Assembly (NCBI GenBank): GCA_964017155.1
Contig: OZ024862.1
Span: 29,831,158-29,895,157, forward strand
Length of the DNA stretch: 64,000 nt
Origin: Oasisia sp. SBJ-2009
Lineage: Eukaryota; Annelida; Polychaeta; Sabellida; Siboglinidae
Direction of reading: 5' to 3'
Positions 23,118 through 36,226 of the stretch are shown one piece after another (within the stretch, counting starts at the first letter, position 1; every line of letters begins with the position of its first letter). Made by a program: the position numbers and the translations under genes. Under the pieces are notes generated by a model, which searched no databases, was not told the origin of the DNA, and saw nothing but the letters and a program-made list of their open reading frames with translations.

Positions 23118-25562
23118 GAAACAATGTTATACAAATCATGTCATTTGATTGTTAAAAGGTCGCACAGTTTATCATGGACAACAAATGCAAATATCAAGTT
23201 ATCTGAGAATACAAATATATCCACATATTTGTACATCAGTTATAAAACACCATTATAACAAACTGTAATTTCACACCTAGAACTTAAGTAGACTGTATTG
23301 AATATATATTTAAATATTTAAAGTACAACAAATAATTTACTGTAGATTTTCATATATTAGGCCACTTAAAAATACTTCCTAGTTTCCCATAACTTTTCAA
23401 AAACAAAATGCGGAGTGTTTATCCTTATAATATTGATATCAAATGGTGATGTTCGTGGCCACTACCGGTACTAATTTACAATGTGTGCTAAGTGTATTGC
23501 TTACAAACAGCAAGTCCACCAACAATGAATTTGACCCGATACAAATCATAATTTGATGTATGCGTGTGATGCGCACAGTAATGAGAAACTTGGCATTGCT
23601 TTTTGTAAGAGGATTTAATTAAAAAATCCAGTTGGATGACGGCATCATATAATACATTCAGCATCGAAGCTGAATGACGTAATTCAGTAAACTATCTTTA
23701 TATATTTGAAAACACCATGTCGGTTCAATGTAATTATCCAGAAAATGTTGACATTAAAACACATACGAAGAAGATTGACAACATGAAGAAACAACAACCG
23801 TCTAATTTGTCAGACTTTAATTGAATCACATGAAATACAGCGAAGAAGAAGTGAAAATAGCTGCCACTGCACAACACTTAATAGGATTATACACTTATGT
23901 TATGCCCAAGGAAAGGGCAGAGTTGACGCAACCATAATAGCTGTGCTTACAAACAGTTAATTAATCATATGACCGGCTTTCACGAACAACCATAATATAT
24001 ATAACATTATTTCATTATAGTAGTTAATGGCATGTGATGCATTTATTCTTGGATCTAAAACCAATAGATTGACTCAATAAATTTTGCTTCGTTCATGTTA
24101 CATGTACATTAACTATATGGCGATGATCCCATCTGTTCGTTTTTAATTAAAATCAAACGACATGTTGACATTTCCAGGGAACCAACTGGAATATTTGTTA
24201 GTGCTAGCATTTCAAAATAATAGGTGTGTTTACAAACTCTCCTTTTAACAATTATTTATACCATTATTTTAATTAAGATGATTTATTCAACAGTGAATTA
24301 GCATATTTCACTACGTAAATGCCAGGTATTCGATTCGATTAAGTGTACCCGTACTAATTAGCCTAACTTAAACTAAAATGATATACCTTGGAGTTATATT
24401 GGTGTGTGGGTGTGGTCTAATAAAAAAAATGCAGATCCATTTTTTGTTTCAGCTGTCTCTTCAAATTGCACATCATAATATGAATAAAGTTTATATGGAG
24501 TTGAGAAAAGTAATATACAGTATATTGGGCATATTGTTATTTAAATAATGGGTAATTGTGTATGCAAGTTTAAATATGCCAGTGTCTGGCCGATCGGCTA
24601 ATAAAAGTTTTGTTAATGAATATTGCAGTGATTTAATATATTGTGTTAGCTCTCAGTTTAATTATGATTTTACATGTTGTAAACTATATTTATAACGATG
24701 TGTCATATTCTAGGCAACTGCAACATAATTTTTTTTTATAATTAATTATGATTACTACAAGATAAAACTAATTACAAAACATTAAATTACAAGGTATATA
24801 ACGCGGCATGGCACTCTTAGAAACCAAAACTACGAGTATCACAAAGCCAAGGATCGCCCGTAAACAGAAAGGTCGAGCATTCCTAAATAATGCAAGGGTT
24901 AATCGAGGCCACGGCCTGCCCATATCACGATTCATCTATTGCGTCTGCTACTCTTGACAGGCCAAGGCCATGAATAGGTAAAACTGCAGTGACGTGGGAT
25001 CACGTAAATATTACATATTTAAGCAGCTTTGGAAAGTTGACGAACAGACAATTGTTAAACATAATGAGCGGTTTTATTCACTGACAAATACGCGCCGCGT
25101 GACTAATGTGAAGCCAGTAAATCAAATAACAAGCGGTACGGCTGAATGCCCGGTGAAGAAGTTTTCTGAGGACACGCTTACGTATGCTTGTATTGAGCGA
25201 CTTGATTGGCTGTTGGCGTGATTGACAACTCGGTAGATGTAGGTTACTCCGCCTACAAAATGGCGATGGTGTGAGCGGACTTACGTTAACGATATTGCGG
25301 TCTTAAAGAGCGGATGCTCTACAGCAATCTACCTCATGAAAGGGAGACATAATGTTCACCCGCACTTGCACAGCTACCTCAGGGACGGCCGCGCTCCAGC
25401 GCGAGTCGAAAAGTGTATAACAACAAGAAGCGAAAAATACTGCCGCTTACAGCCACTGCGTCGCTGTGCAGTGCCAGCGGCACGCGAGGCTGAACACTGT
25501 CACCGTTACCGTAAGTTTGCGTCGTACTACGAATCCATGTTTTCCACCACTACGACTTCCAT
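22237..25562. other. CNOT10 3' UTR and intergenic DNA before TRIM71
   Basis: The CNOT10 3' UTR starts at 22237. An ATTAAA at about 22855-22860 is the best poly(A) signal I see, but it is unproven. An (AC)n tract is at about 23062-23114. The rest is AT-rich without recognisable genes. The last 300 bp before the TRIM71 ATG become GC- and CpG-richer, with a CAAAATGGCG motif at about 25256 that resembles a YY1 site, as expected near a promoter or 5' UTR. Confidence 0.5.
25329..25562 (+). promoter_or_regulatory. Putative TRIM71 5' leader with overlapping upstream ORF
   Basis: An upstream ATG at 25336 opens a 150-codon frame that runs through the TRIM71 start in another frame and stops at 25788. 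The peptide resembles nothing I know. If the transcript includes this ATG, it would lower TRIM71 initiation. A perfect let-7 seed complement, CTACCTCA, is at 25329-25336 and overlaps the same ATG. The transcription start is unknown. Confidence 0.35.
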
Positions 25563-27854
25563 ATGGCCACATTTTCTGATCAGTTCAGCGAGCAGCTATC
25601 GTGCCCGCTGTGTCTCAACAGATTCGATGATCCGAAGGTGTTGCCATGTTTGCACACGTTTTGCCGACGCTGCTTGGAGGAGCAACTCCGTCGCGACCGC
25701 ACGAAGCGTCTGCTGTGTCCGACGTGTAAGCAGGAGGCGCCGCTCAGCGACTCCGGGGTCGACTGCTTACCGTCGAACTTCTTCATAACAAATATCCTCG
25801 ACGTAGTCGCCATCCACGACGAGGAATATGAGAACGGCGGGTCGGAGACAGAGGGGTCGGAACGACTGTGCAGTTCATGTGATGATGGCAGCAAAGCTAC
25901 CTCACGTTGCAAAGATTGCAACGAGTATTTGTGTGATAACTGTGTGCGAGCGCACCAACGTGTACGACTAACCAAAGATCATTTTATCGTTCGCCTGGCT
26001 TTCAATGAAGGCGTTCACACCAAGCCTCAGCCAAGTCCTGTGCTTGTTCAACCTGTATCAAATCGGCCACCAAGTTATTGTGAGAAACACGACCAAGAAA
26101 TTCTGCGCCTGTACTGTGACTCATGTTCGCTTGCAATATGTCGGGAATGTACCATGACAGAACATGTCGGTCACAGCTTCATCTATTTGCAAGATGCTGT
26201 TGAAAATGCCAAAACCGTAACGTACAAATTGCTTGCTGATGCGAAAGCTGGAATGAAAGCGATCGAGGAGAGTTTGCAGCAGACGCAGGCAATGGCTGAA
26301 CGTGTTGAGACTCAGACGCACACCGTCGCGACAGAGGTAAAAACGACAACCCAGCGCCATCGGGTAGCACTGGACGATCGCGAACGAGAGCTGCTGAGAC
26401 GCGTTGACAAAATTCGACAGGTGAAAGGCAAGACACTTCATCTTCAGATGGAGGAACTTCAACGTGGACTCGGACAGCTCTCGCGAACTGTCGAGACAGT
26501 GAAGATGGCTTTAGAAACGGGTACCGATGTGGACGTGTTGAAAACCAAAGATAAAATTGTGGCAGATATGCAAAGCATGCGTCATCTCAGGGGATATTTG
26601 CAGCCACACGAAGACGACAAGATACACTTTACACCTCCCGACACGGCACTGCACTCGGCCATCAGTAGGATGGGCTTCATCAGCAGCAGTGCATTCGCTC
26701 CACTGTCTGTCGCTGCCGGCAGTGGGTTGAAGAGGGTATTACGTGGTAAAACCGCACTGTTCACCATTCATGCAAAAGATCACCATGGTGAGCTTCGCAT
26801 GGTCGGTGGCGATCCCGTTGAAGTGGTCGTACAAAGTCCTGAAGGCGCCCTCTACCGGGCGGACGTGCTTGACCGACAAAACGGAACATACTCGGTGAGT
26901 TATCGACCGCAGACCGAGGGAAACCATGTTGTTTCAGTGACAATACGAGGTAAGCACGTCCATGACAGCCCATTCACCGTGCTCGTGGGCTGCGGACGCA
27001 ACTACGTGAAGGTCGGCCAGACGTTGTTGCTGTTTGGCTCCGAGGGTGATGATGCTGGAAAGCTGTGCCGTCCCTGGGGTGTGTGCACAGACAAACTTGG
27101 CTTCTTCATCATCGCCGATCGCAGCAACAATCGCATCCAAGTGTTCCATCCAGACGGCCAGTTCCGACACAAGTTCGGGTCGGCTGGATCGCGCAACGGT
27201 CAGTTCGATCGGCCAGCCGGAGTGGCGTGCGACGGCCAGAGTCGCATCATCGTTGCGGATAAGGACAATCACCGGGTGCAGGTGTTCACATTCGAGGGGG
27301 CGTTCCTGTTTAAGTTCGGCGAGAAGGGGAGCAAAAACGGCCAGTTCAACTACCCGTGGGATGTGGCCGTGAACGGCGAAGGCCAGATTCTCGTGTCGGA
27401 CACGCGCAACCACCGCGTGCAGCTGTTCACGACAGACGGCCAGTTCGTTAACAAGTACGGCTTCGAGGGCGCCATGTGGAAGCACTTTGACTCTCCGCGA
27501 GGCGTGTGCTTCAACAACGAGGGCCACATGGTTGTGACTGATTTCAACAACCACCGGCTGTTGGTCATCCATCCGGACTTCCAATCAGCTCGCTTCCTTG
27601 GCACCGAGGGCTCGGCCAACGGACAGTTCCTGCGGCCGCAGGGCGTCACCGTCGACCAAGAGGGTAACATCATTGTAGCTGATTCGAGGAACCACAGAAT
27701 CCAGGTATTCCAACCCAACGGTAACTTCCTGTGTAAGTTTGGAACGCCTGGTTCGGGGCCCTCACAGCTCGACCGCCCGTCTGGAATCTGTGTGTCTCCA
27801 GACGGTTATATTGTGGTCGTTGACTTCGGCAACAACCGCATACAAGTGTTCTGA
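25563..27854 (+). CDS. TRIM71: LIN-41/TRIM71-type TRIM-NHL protein
   Basis: 763-aa intronless frame. Domains in order: C3HC4 RING at residues 14-55 (C14, C17, C29, H31, C34, C37, C52, C55); B-box 1 from about C103 to H140, including [18 protein letters not shown], which is near-diagnostic for LIN-41/TRIM71; B-box 2 from about C173 to H204; coiled coil about 210-330; filamin/Ig repeat about 389-475; six NHL repeats from about 490, ending FGNNRIQVF. Two B-boxes exclude TRIM2/TRIM3, which have one. The RING is compact, without the long low-complexity insertion of vertebrate TRIM71 (about 868 aa). The family uses its NHL propeller to bind mRNA hairpins and repress or destabilise targets, and the RING can act as a ubiquitin ligase. 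LIN-41 is the classic let-7 target in developmental timing. A possible donor (ACC|GTAAGT, about 25510) upstream leaves the 5' UTR structure open. Confidence 0.94.
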   Translation: MATFSDQFSEQLSCPLCLNRFDDPKVLPCLHTFCRRCLEEQLRRDRTKRLLCPTCKQEAPLSDSGVDCLPSNFFITNILDVVAIHDEEYENGGSETEGSERLCSSCDDGSKATSRCKDCNEYLCDNCVRAHQRVRLTKDHFIVRLAFNEGVHTKPQPSPVLVQPVSNRPPSYCEKHDQEILRLYCDSCSLAICRECTMTEHVGHSFIYLQDAVENAKTVTYKLLADAKAGMKAIEESLQQTQAMAERVETQTHTVATEVKTTTQRHRVALDDRERELLRRVDKIRQVKGKTLHLQMEELQRGLGQLSRTVETVKMALETGTDVDVLKTKDKIVADMQSMRHLRGYLQPHEDDKIHFTPPDTALHSAISRMGFISSSAFAPLSVAAGSGLKRVLRGKTALFTIHAKDHHGELRMVGGDPVEVVVQSPEGALYRADVLDRQNGTYSVSYRPQTEGNHVVSVTIRGKHVHDSPFTVLVGCGRNYVKVGQTLLLFGSEGDDAGKLCRPWGVCTDKLGFFIIADRSNNRIQVFHPDGQFRHKFGSAGSRNGQFDRPAGVACDGQSRIIVADKDNHRVQVFTFEGAFLFKFGEKGSKNGQFNYPWDVAVNGEGQILVSDTRNHRVQLFTTDGQFVNKYGFEGAMWKHFDSPRGVCFNNEGHMVVTDFNNHRLLVIHPDFQSARFLGTEGSANGQFLRPQGVTVDQEGNIIVADSRNHRIQVFQPNGNFLCKFGTPGSGPSQLDRPSGICVSPDGYIVVVDFGNNRIQVF

Positions 27855-30800
27855 TTTGTTCCCGACGACACGCCGCGGTGTGTGTGTATCGGGTCTGGTT
27901 ACGTTGAAATTGTAATTTTTGGCCGGTGATTGGGAACATTTCTAACAATAAGGCGTAACGTAACATAATGCGTGGGCGGGCGTACCTTTGCAAAATGACA
28001 ACATTGTCATGAATGTCAGTTGATTTGCAGTTCTGTTGTAGTTGCCACAGTTTGGCTTGTAGTTACTTTTTACTTGTTTCTCGGTCAGTGACTCAGTGTT
28101 GACTGCGTCGCCGTTCCATGTGCACCACTCGGTCGAGTGCCATTCCTTGCAATTTCAACACAACAACCAGGCATGTCAGGCAGTGGTCTGCTATATTGCG
28201 TGAGAGTATGTTGACATTGTTGTTTACTGCAGGGCTACAGAAATATATTTCCAGCTTACGTTTATTTTTGACACATCATCTTCTTTCGCTGTTCGCTCTA
28301 AGCACATCGGATATGTCTGGAAGCTAGCGTCTGCTTACTAGTTTTAATCTATCGTACATTCCTTGAAATTGCAAATTGTATCAGATGTTTCGTTGTAATC
28401 ACAGTACACTAACCAATATACAGTGGGATATATAGCAACATTATTGTAACTGAAGTTGTTTGTGCTCAATATCCCATGCTGACTTCCAGGATAAAGTGCT
28501 AGGTAGCATGCTCACGGCAGTTTATGCCCTGCAAATAAAGGCAGTATTAATTTGCACTGGTGTAAACTGAAGCAAAAGTGAATTTGCACACGGTTTATAG
28601 TTCTTTTTCTAGCATATCAGTGATACTGCGAATGGTGTTGACTTGCTCTGCTGCTAACGTTGCTACTGCCAGTGAATGCATTGTGTGTGCGTGGCACAAA
28701 ATATACTCTCAACTTTGCATCGGCAGTAGCTCACTCAGGAACTATGCTACGGTGTGGTGCCACTTTTTGGTCACACGCCAGCTTAAACTACCTCCATAAG
28801 GATTCCATGCCAAAGGCATTAGGTATAATACTATGTATTATATGGTGTAACTACTATCTCAGGGAGTACCTAGCTTCAAGCAACAACATTTAGTGTGTAT
28901 TGTTTTTTTCTGACGACGGCATTTCAGCAGTCTTATATAATATGTATGGCATAAATGTACATGTAAAACTTTTGACGAGGAGATTATTTATTATATAAAA
29001 TGTGTTACATACATATATGCTATACTATATGGACTAGCAGGGGTTGTGAATCCAGAGATTGAGACCCTGCGGCTTACCTGTTTTGTTGAATGTTCACTAT
29101 GTACAGATAAACACACACATGCTGCTGACAGGTGGCTGCATGTGTGCAGTGGGTGGAGCCCACAGGTTGTATAAATGTGCATTGCAGCCACGACTGTGTA
29201 GGCATGTGCCATGCACATGGCACATAGGTGCTTTCACTTTTGTTTTACCACCCATCTATATAATAATACCGATTATCGTAATTCACTTTTGCAACTTTAC
29301 AGACTTAATATTGAAGCAGCACTGTGCGTTAACCAGATTCATGCTTAAAAGCAGCAATGTTGTGTGTAACCAACCCACCCCCACCCACACACCCCTCCGT
29401 AATTGGCTTTTATCTATCTGTTCACTGCTTTGCTTGCTTGAATTCCTGTGTTACGCGACAGTTTGTTAGTTTGCCTCTGCTTTTTGCTACAAGCGTTGTT
29501 ATTGATTCGTTGCTTATGCCAGTAATCCTCGGCATCGCTTTGGCATGATTTTGTCCCCCCGCTCAGAGAGTTGTAAGGTGAACGGCTACAGTCTGCCAAG
29601 CAGGAAGCCAGTCTTGGGCTCTTGGCAGACTCGCAGGGCACAGGTTGTTTTAGCTCAGTCATGCAGCTGATGTTGTTTGTGCCAAGCACGTGGCAGCTAC
29701 AGCAGCACATCTGTGGCGGGGAACCCGTGCCTTGCTGGCTGGCACAACACACACACACTCATACACACACAGAGCAGGCCAAAGCTGTTTTCAGGTAAAC
29801 TCGTGTCCTCACGTTGACCCAGTCTCTGTTGCTTTCTCGTCAACAACTCTGCCTCACTATTTACGGCCACTCTCTGACCTCGATGTCCACGTCCACGCAG
29901 ACTGACCGGTCCCATGTAAACATGTTTGGGTTTAGTGGACAAATACTGCTGTTGTTATTTTAATGCCTCAGACGGTGTTTACTTGGTTTACCTGTTTTTT
30001 TCATGCACATTTTTATTTCTCTAGGCAGTAGTACTGGTTTTGTTGATTATGGTTAAGTTTTGCTTTAGAAATATGCCTGGTGGGTGCCAAACAATGGATA
30101 ACATTTGGTCAAATATAATGTGCTTGTGTTACACATGTAGAGTCTTATCTAGTAATTGATAGTTTAATTTGTTTTTTTAATTTGTTAAAAAATACATAGT
30201 TGGTGGCGATTTAAATCAAAACATGGGAAATCGACTAGAATCTAGTGATATCCATAAAGTTGATTTGATGATAAATATTTCACGGGTGGTTATATAAATA
30301 ATGAGGATTACCCTTTCATATTGGTTTTGCAGAGACATCCATCACAATGGTGATTACAGCACAAAGGCTGTACATTATTTGCTATATCGGGTTAACATTT
30401 CATCTCATTTGTTTACTGTTTTAGTCTAATGAGCTCTGACGTTTTTTGATTCATCTGCTTCCATTTTCGTGCTCTTTAATGTGTGCATTTAACTCCGGAA
30501 CTCTCCTCTGGGCCTTGCAGAATTCGAGGTTTCACAGAATTCCCGTTTCATCATGTGAGCGCCATTACTGTGCACTGTCTACTTCTCTCGTGTCAAATGC
30601 ACTTTCACGGGCAGAAATGCTTCATTGGACTTGTTGCGTATCTGTCCGGCAAATTGCGCGGCTTCAGATTTTGGCAAGAGATGTCACTTGGCTGAGCAGT
30701 TCCTAGAAATGGAAATAGATACAGACACAGACTGTCTGCTGACACATCTGACTCGGCTTACTCCGGCCTGCCATTGTAAATCTATTGTACAGCCTTCACG

Positions 30801-33800
30801 TTCTGATTACCCAAACCTGGATTCGTCCTTTTTTTCCCTTAATGTCCCTCAACCGGCCGGCCACCGGTGAACAGATCAGCCTTTTCACTCATGACTGGAC
30901 AAGATTGTTATTAAGCGCCAATTGGAGGCAGTTTCATTTCCATCCACGTGAAATCGGTGCACGCAGGCATTTGTTATGTTGTGAGACCAGACGATCTATT
31001 GGTGGGCTTTCGCAGGAAACGCAACATGGCAAAGTCAATTGCGTCAGTTTGTGATGGTGGCAACTAGGGGTTTGGGAACACATCCAAATTGTCTTTACTC
31101 AGCGCTATGACTTTTGATGCTAGTGGGATGAAAATAAATAAGATCTGGTTTGCTTATCGACATTCTAGTAATACTGGCTACTGCATTTTGTTGGGCATTT
31201 GATATCTGACCTTAGGTCTGCTGTTGGTCCTCACTGATCATTGACATCATTCACATTGATCAGGGACATGGTCCACATTGACATGGTCTGTGTTGATTGG
31301 GGACATGGTCCTTATTGAACTGTGAAATGGTCCACATTGATCAAGGACACAGCTACCATTGATCATCGAAATGTTCCGTATTGATAATGGACAAAAAGTC
31401 CACGGTGATCAGTGACATGGTCCATATTGTTCGGGGACATGGTCCATATTGATATGTAAAATGGTCCACGTTGATCACATATATGATCCATATCGACCAG
31501 GGACATGGTCCACATTGATCAGGGACATGGTTGTACGTGTTGCATGGGAACTGATGTCATCATTATGTCGAACTAATTGACATACGCTTGAAGCGAGTGA
31601 CTTGGTGTCATATGTCCACTTAATTGACTTGTGCTTGACGCCAGTGTCCTGATGTCATATGTCCAACTAGTTGTTTGGGCTTGAAGCCAGCAACCTGATG
31701 TCATATGTCCAACTAGTTGACTTGTGCTTGAAGTCTGATGTCATATGTCCACCAACTTGACTTGTGTTTGAAGCCAGATGTTTGATGTCATATGTCCACC
31801 TATTTGACTTGAAGCCAGTCTCCCCATCACCTGCAATTAAATGCCATTTTATCATTGACAATCCATGTTATATGATTATATATAGATATAGCCATCACTA
31901 GTTCCTTACAAGTTACATATTACATACACATCATTGCATATGTGTAGACCCTTTCCAAAGATGACTGACCTCCTCTGTATGCAGCTCGTTTCTTGTTTTG
32001 TTTGCATCCACTTCAGATTCTGAGCGTTGAATTCTTCTGCATTTATTTTATACATTGCTGATGCACTAATGTATCTGTGGGTTTTCCCTGGCATAATTCC
32101 AGTAGTCGTGTTTTATAATGCAACCTTGGCTTTGCCACACAGCTCCTTGCTTTCTGCTTGAAGTCAATCCATGTGTAGTTATTACTATTAGTCAAGTTAT
32201 TTGCTAGTTGCTAGGTAGTTGTTGCTCCGACTAATCTCACTTGTTTATGGTTTACTAATGTTATATATGTGCATTGCAGTGTCCGCCTGCATTGTTCTTC
32301 ACGAGTGTTATGTTTGTTATTGCGAAAGGTGCCATGACGTGACATCGATTCGTTGCGGAATGCGTCGATAGACTTGTTATCCACATTGTTGTGTAAATGT
32401 GTTGGCTAAGTTGGATATATAACGTGTTGGTTACACCATTGAAGTAATGATACAAGTGCTTTTTAATCAAGATTGGCAAGCGTAGACTTATATGTGTAGT
32501 TCGGTGTGTTTTGCAAGTGTCGGTTTGCCTTGAACCGCTTGGCATTGTCGCAATGCGTGTGTCTAGATTATTGCTCTAAGGCCGTGTGTTCGTAAATGCA
32601 AACATTGTCAGCATTGTGTAGCGAGTGTGCTGACGGTCATTGATTTGTGGGAGTGTCCAGTTTGCTTCGTATGTCTTGAGTATCAGTGATGTCCATATTG
32701 GTGTGATGTCTGTGCACTTTATTTTGTTTTGATCAGTGATATCCATGCATTGAATTGTATCGAGTGATGTCCAAGGACTTTGTAACGTATTGGTGATGTT
32801 CATGTATTGCTTTGTATCATTGATGTCCAAGCACTTTGCGATGTGTTGGTGATGTTCATGAGTGTTATTGTATCAGTAATGTCCATGCACTTTGTAATGT
32901 GCCACTACACTACCTCATTTCTGTGTTCCATGTTCGTAGTTGTGCATGTTTATTGTTTCAAGTCAGGGTATGCACATGTTGTCACTTGTCAGCCATTATA
33001 TGCAAATAGACGTGCACTGGTTTCCTCGGTTCTGCCTCAACATTGAAGACTTTGGAATTACTGTTGCTTTAATGGGGTATGTTGTCATTGTTTACTACCT
33101 GCCCCACAATGTGTTGGGTGGGAATGTCACAGTAGTCTACACAGATAGGGACATGGGAATGTTAGATGGCCCCGTGTCTCACAACTGTACATTGTAGAGG
33201 TGAAATGTTGCTTGCGGATAGTTGATCTGCTCATGACGTAGGCTGGGTATATTAAACAGGTCTGTAAATATGGGTCGAACTAGTTCTTAGTGGCACATAT
33301 TCGCAGACATTATAACAGTGCTTAAAACTGGCTAATGTAATACAGTGTTTGTTTTAGAATTGCGGGTTGCCGTGAACCGACCAGTGTCGCATACATTGAA
33401 CGAGTGTGATAATATTGATTCAGTCCGATTGTCGATCGTATGTGATGTTTGTAGCAGAAGAAGTATAGAACGAACGGGTGCCTGTTACAAACGCACACAC
33501 GCACGCACTCACACACGTTAAAAACTGAAAAGTAACACTGTCTAGCACGACAAACTATATTGATGTTGTTGTTGCCAATTCGTCGTTCTGTTGTCACAAC
33601 TTTTGTCGATGTTGTTAGAATATTTAACTCTACAGAACTGCTTGTTGGTTGGCTGGCTTGTGTGGTGACCACAGTGTCTTGTGCAGCCCTGTCATGTGTT
33701 CGTAGTTACTAGCTTTGTGAAACGTCACCATTGCATGGTGCATTTTTGCCAGTTCAGTCTTTCTTGTGAAGAAAGTGGAGTGGCTACCGTGTCGAATATG

Positions 33801-35340
33801 TAATATTTTCGGATTTGTTACTGCGTTTTCAGGTTTTGGCACGTGGCGCCGTGGCTTAGTATTTGTAGTTAAGTGTGATGTATACGGGTATCAAAATAAC
33901 TAGTGTCAAAACACTGAATATTGTATAGCAGTCGTGTTGCCTATATAGCAGCAGAATGGTGGACCTCCATACATGATCCGTCATTATGATGGTGTCATTG
34001 TTGAAGTGTATATATATATAATATGTGTGTTATTTCTAATGTGTAATTACATATTTGAGCGTTCCCCGTCGTACCTCGGTTCCTGTGCTGCTAGGACTAT
34101 GTTCGCCAACATTGTGCGACACACAGGGGGGATATGTGTTACAATTGAAGCTGTTTGTTTTTGTGTAATTCTTTGTTTTCTGTCATTCTCTGCGAGTAAC
34201 AGGTAGAGTCGAATAACGTTTGTTTAACCCGTCAGGTGCTTGCGATGCAAATGGTGTCTGGACACGTGTCAGCCAGTTCTTCTGGCTTTAACTGGACGTC
34301 CTTTCGGAGAAATGGGTCTCTCAGAGTCCTCTGTGACATAGAATAACAGTGCATTTTACTGCAGTTGGTATAACAGGATCCCGTTACTGCATACTTCGGC
34401 CACGGTTGACACTTTGCTACTGGTAATCGTTCTTTAACTAACTACATGATTCATGTTAACGTTGTGCGCATTTTTATATTCTTCGTGAATGTTGCATTTT
34501 CTCTGGTTATCTGTTGCTGATGGCCTATGTTTTTGGAAATTGGTGCCGGGTCACAGACCTTTGCATCGATTGTTGAAATGATAATAAAAAGGATTGACCG
34601 GGTAATTTGTGGCCAAAGAGTCTATCTAAAAATCACACATATCCGTGCATCCATTTGAATGTGCACTACCCAAAACTATGTTGTAAACATACACAAGAAA
34701 AATATTTACGTTAAGTTAAAACCGCGACGCACCTCAGATGTGTCTCATATATTTGTACAGTTTCTAATATGTTGTACCGGGCCAGTTCTCTCTCGCGGAG
34801 ATCCTTCCATAGGAAACCAAGAATGATATTGGGTGGTCCAAAGCGTTAGAACGTTCCATTGTATTCTTTTCACAGGTTAAACTTGAAGATTGTTATTTTG
34901 GTTAGGCCATGTCGATGAAACCCTTGTTGCCGTTTGTGTAACCTCAGATGTTAATTCTTGTTGAAATTAGACAAATGCAAAAGTGAAGCTTTGTTATGTG
35001 GATGCGCTGTGAGCGGTAGAGTTTGTGCGCGACGCTTGCTAGTTGGCATGTCGTGCCATTCGATTGACGTGTATACGCTGAAGGGTGGCTTCTTGCCTGA
35101 AGTCGCGGTGGGCCTGTGGTTGGCTCAGCTCACGTGTTTGTATTTGTTTTGATGACAACATTGTCACGTTTGCTTGTTGGGCGCTTAGCTGTTGTTAGTG
35201 TGTACAAAGCGCGCCTCCTCAGACGTTATGCGCTGTTTGCCCGCCTGTTTTGTCTTACTTGGCTGCCAGGCGGCAATAAAACATCTGTCATTGCATTTGC
35301 ATCACCAACCCGTGTTCTCTTTCTCCTTACGCAGATAGTC
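27855..35340 (+). other. Probable long 3' UTR of TRIM71
   Basis: No ORF here looks like a protein. The plus strand is visibly T/G-rich throughout: for example, 41 of 60 bases are T or G at 32701-32760 and 38 of 60 at 34441-34500. The bias disappears after about 35340 (35401-35460 has 17 T and 18 A). A poly(A) signal AATAAA occurs at about 35276. Strand asymmetry with an abrupt end at a poly(A) signal suggests one plus-strand transcript continuing from TRIM71, whose relatives have long 3' UTRs. A separate lncRNA is the main alternative. Confidence 0.5.
28788..28861 (+). promoter_or_regulatory. Candidate let-7 sites downstream of TRIM71
   Basis: CTACCTC at 28788-28794 is a perfect complement to let-7 positions 2-8. 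Then, 57 nt further on, CTACTATCTCA (28851-28861) pairs with let-7 positions 1-11 with one G:U at position 5. A stretch tactatg about 20 nt upstream of it could pair with the let-7 3' part. Close pairing of two sites recalls the two let-7 sites of nematode lin-41. Weaker G:U-containing seeds (TGCCTCA) lie at 29850-29856 and 29964-29970. Confidence 0.45.
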
Positions 35341-35946
35341 CAGTGGGTGTAAGTACTTATCGTACATCTCCTGCCTAAAATTAACGTCAACTACCCGAAT
35401 TATCCACCGATGTTTGAAGGAAACGGCATTCACCCGCGCCATTACTTTTGAAAATTATGATCCTTGAGTTGAGATATCCCGTCCCTACTGCACTTTAATT
35501 AATTTTTATGAATTGTAAATGGACATTGGCCTGGTTAAAACAAACGCGACCTCTTTATTGAAAAGTTACATTGTTTCAAAAAAATATGCAATGTATTCAC
35601 ATATCCAGCGACATAGTGTAGATGGCATACTTATCTTTACGATTATAGAAACAAAATTCAGCGGTTAGAACACCACGCATAGGCCATAGCCTTTAAAAAT
35701 ATTGAACCCCTCGAATTTAGACCCATCCAGACGAATCGAACCATACTTGTGAAGCTTGGTCACAAGCACACATGCACAATTTCACACAGATACACGCAAA
35801 ACTTGAGTAATTGTGATTCACAAACACACATAGAAATACTGTTTACGAATGCACGTTCACATCGAATTGTTTGCACGATGAGTAATATGTCCAAACGCTA
35901 TAATTAACATGTCTTCAAAATATTTTAAATATCGACGTGGGTAGCA
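35341..35946. other. Intergenic, nothing recognised
   Basis: AT-rich single-copy-looking DNA between the end of the T/G-skewed block and the pogo-like element. No coding or repeat signature was seen. Confidence 0.5.
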
Positions 35947-36169
35947 TAGAGTAGAGGGACAAACCGCACCGAATGGGCAAAGCGCACGCCATCTAAATCG
36001 TGAGATATACGTTTTAGCGGCCCTATCTACCGATTTGTAGAAATATACATAAATCGAAGTAAGCTACATAAATTAAACAAATTCGTCAATATTATTGTAA
36101 AAAAGGTGAACAGCTTTAGGCGTTCTCAACGACTATACTTGTTAAGTAACCAATTATGCAAATATTTCG

Positions 36170-36226
36170 GGGCAAAACGCACCCCTCCTACGTGGGGCAA
36201 AGTGCACCCGGTGCGCTTTGCCCCGT
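36170..36226. repeat. GGGGCAAAG hairpin, first
   Basis: Within the pogo-like element, ggggcaaagtgcacc at about 36193 is followed at once by its inverted partner ggtgcgctttgcccc. A further direct copy, ggggcaaaacgcacc, is at about 36170. Confidence 0.8.

Noticed and set aside
25336..25788. A separate 150-aa gene upstream of TRIM71
   Set aside because: No recognisable domain, and it overlaps the TRIM71 start in another frame; kept only as a possible upstream ORF.
26934..27584. A 216-codon minus-strand frame inside TRIM71
   Set aside because: It lies fully antisense to the NHL repeats; its regular pattern mirrors the repeat structure of the true gene.
25563..27854. Calling this gene TRIM2 or TRIM3
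   Set aside because: Those have a single B-box; this protein has two, with the [13 protein letters not shown] signature of LIN-41/TRIM71.
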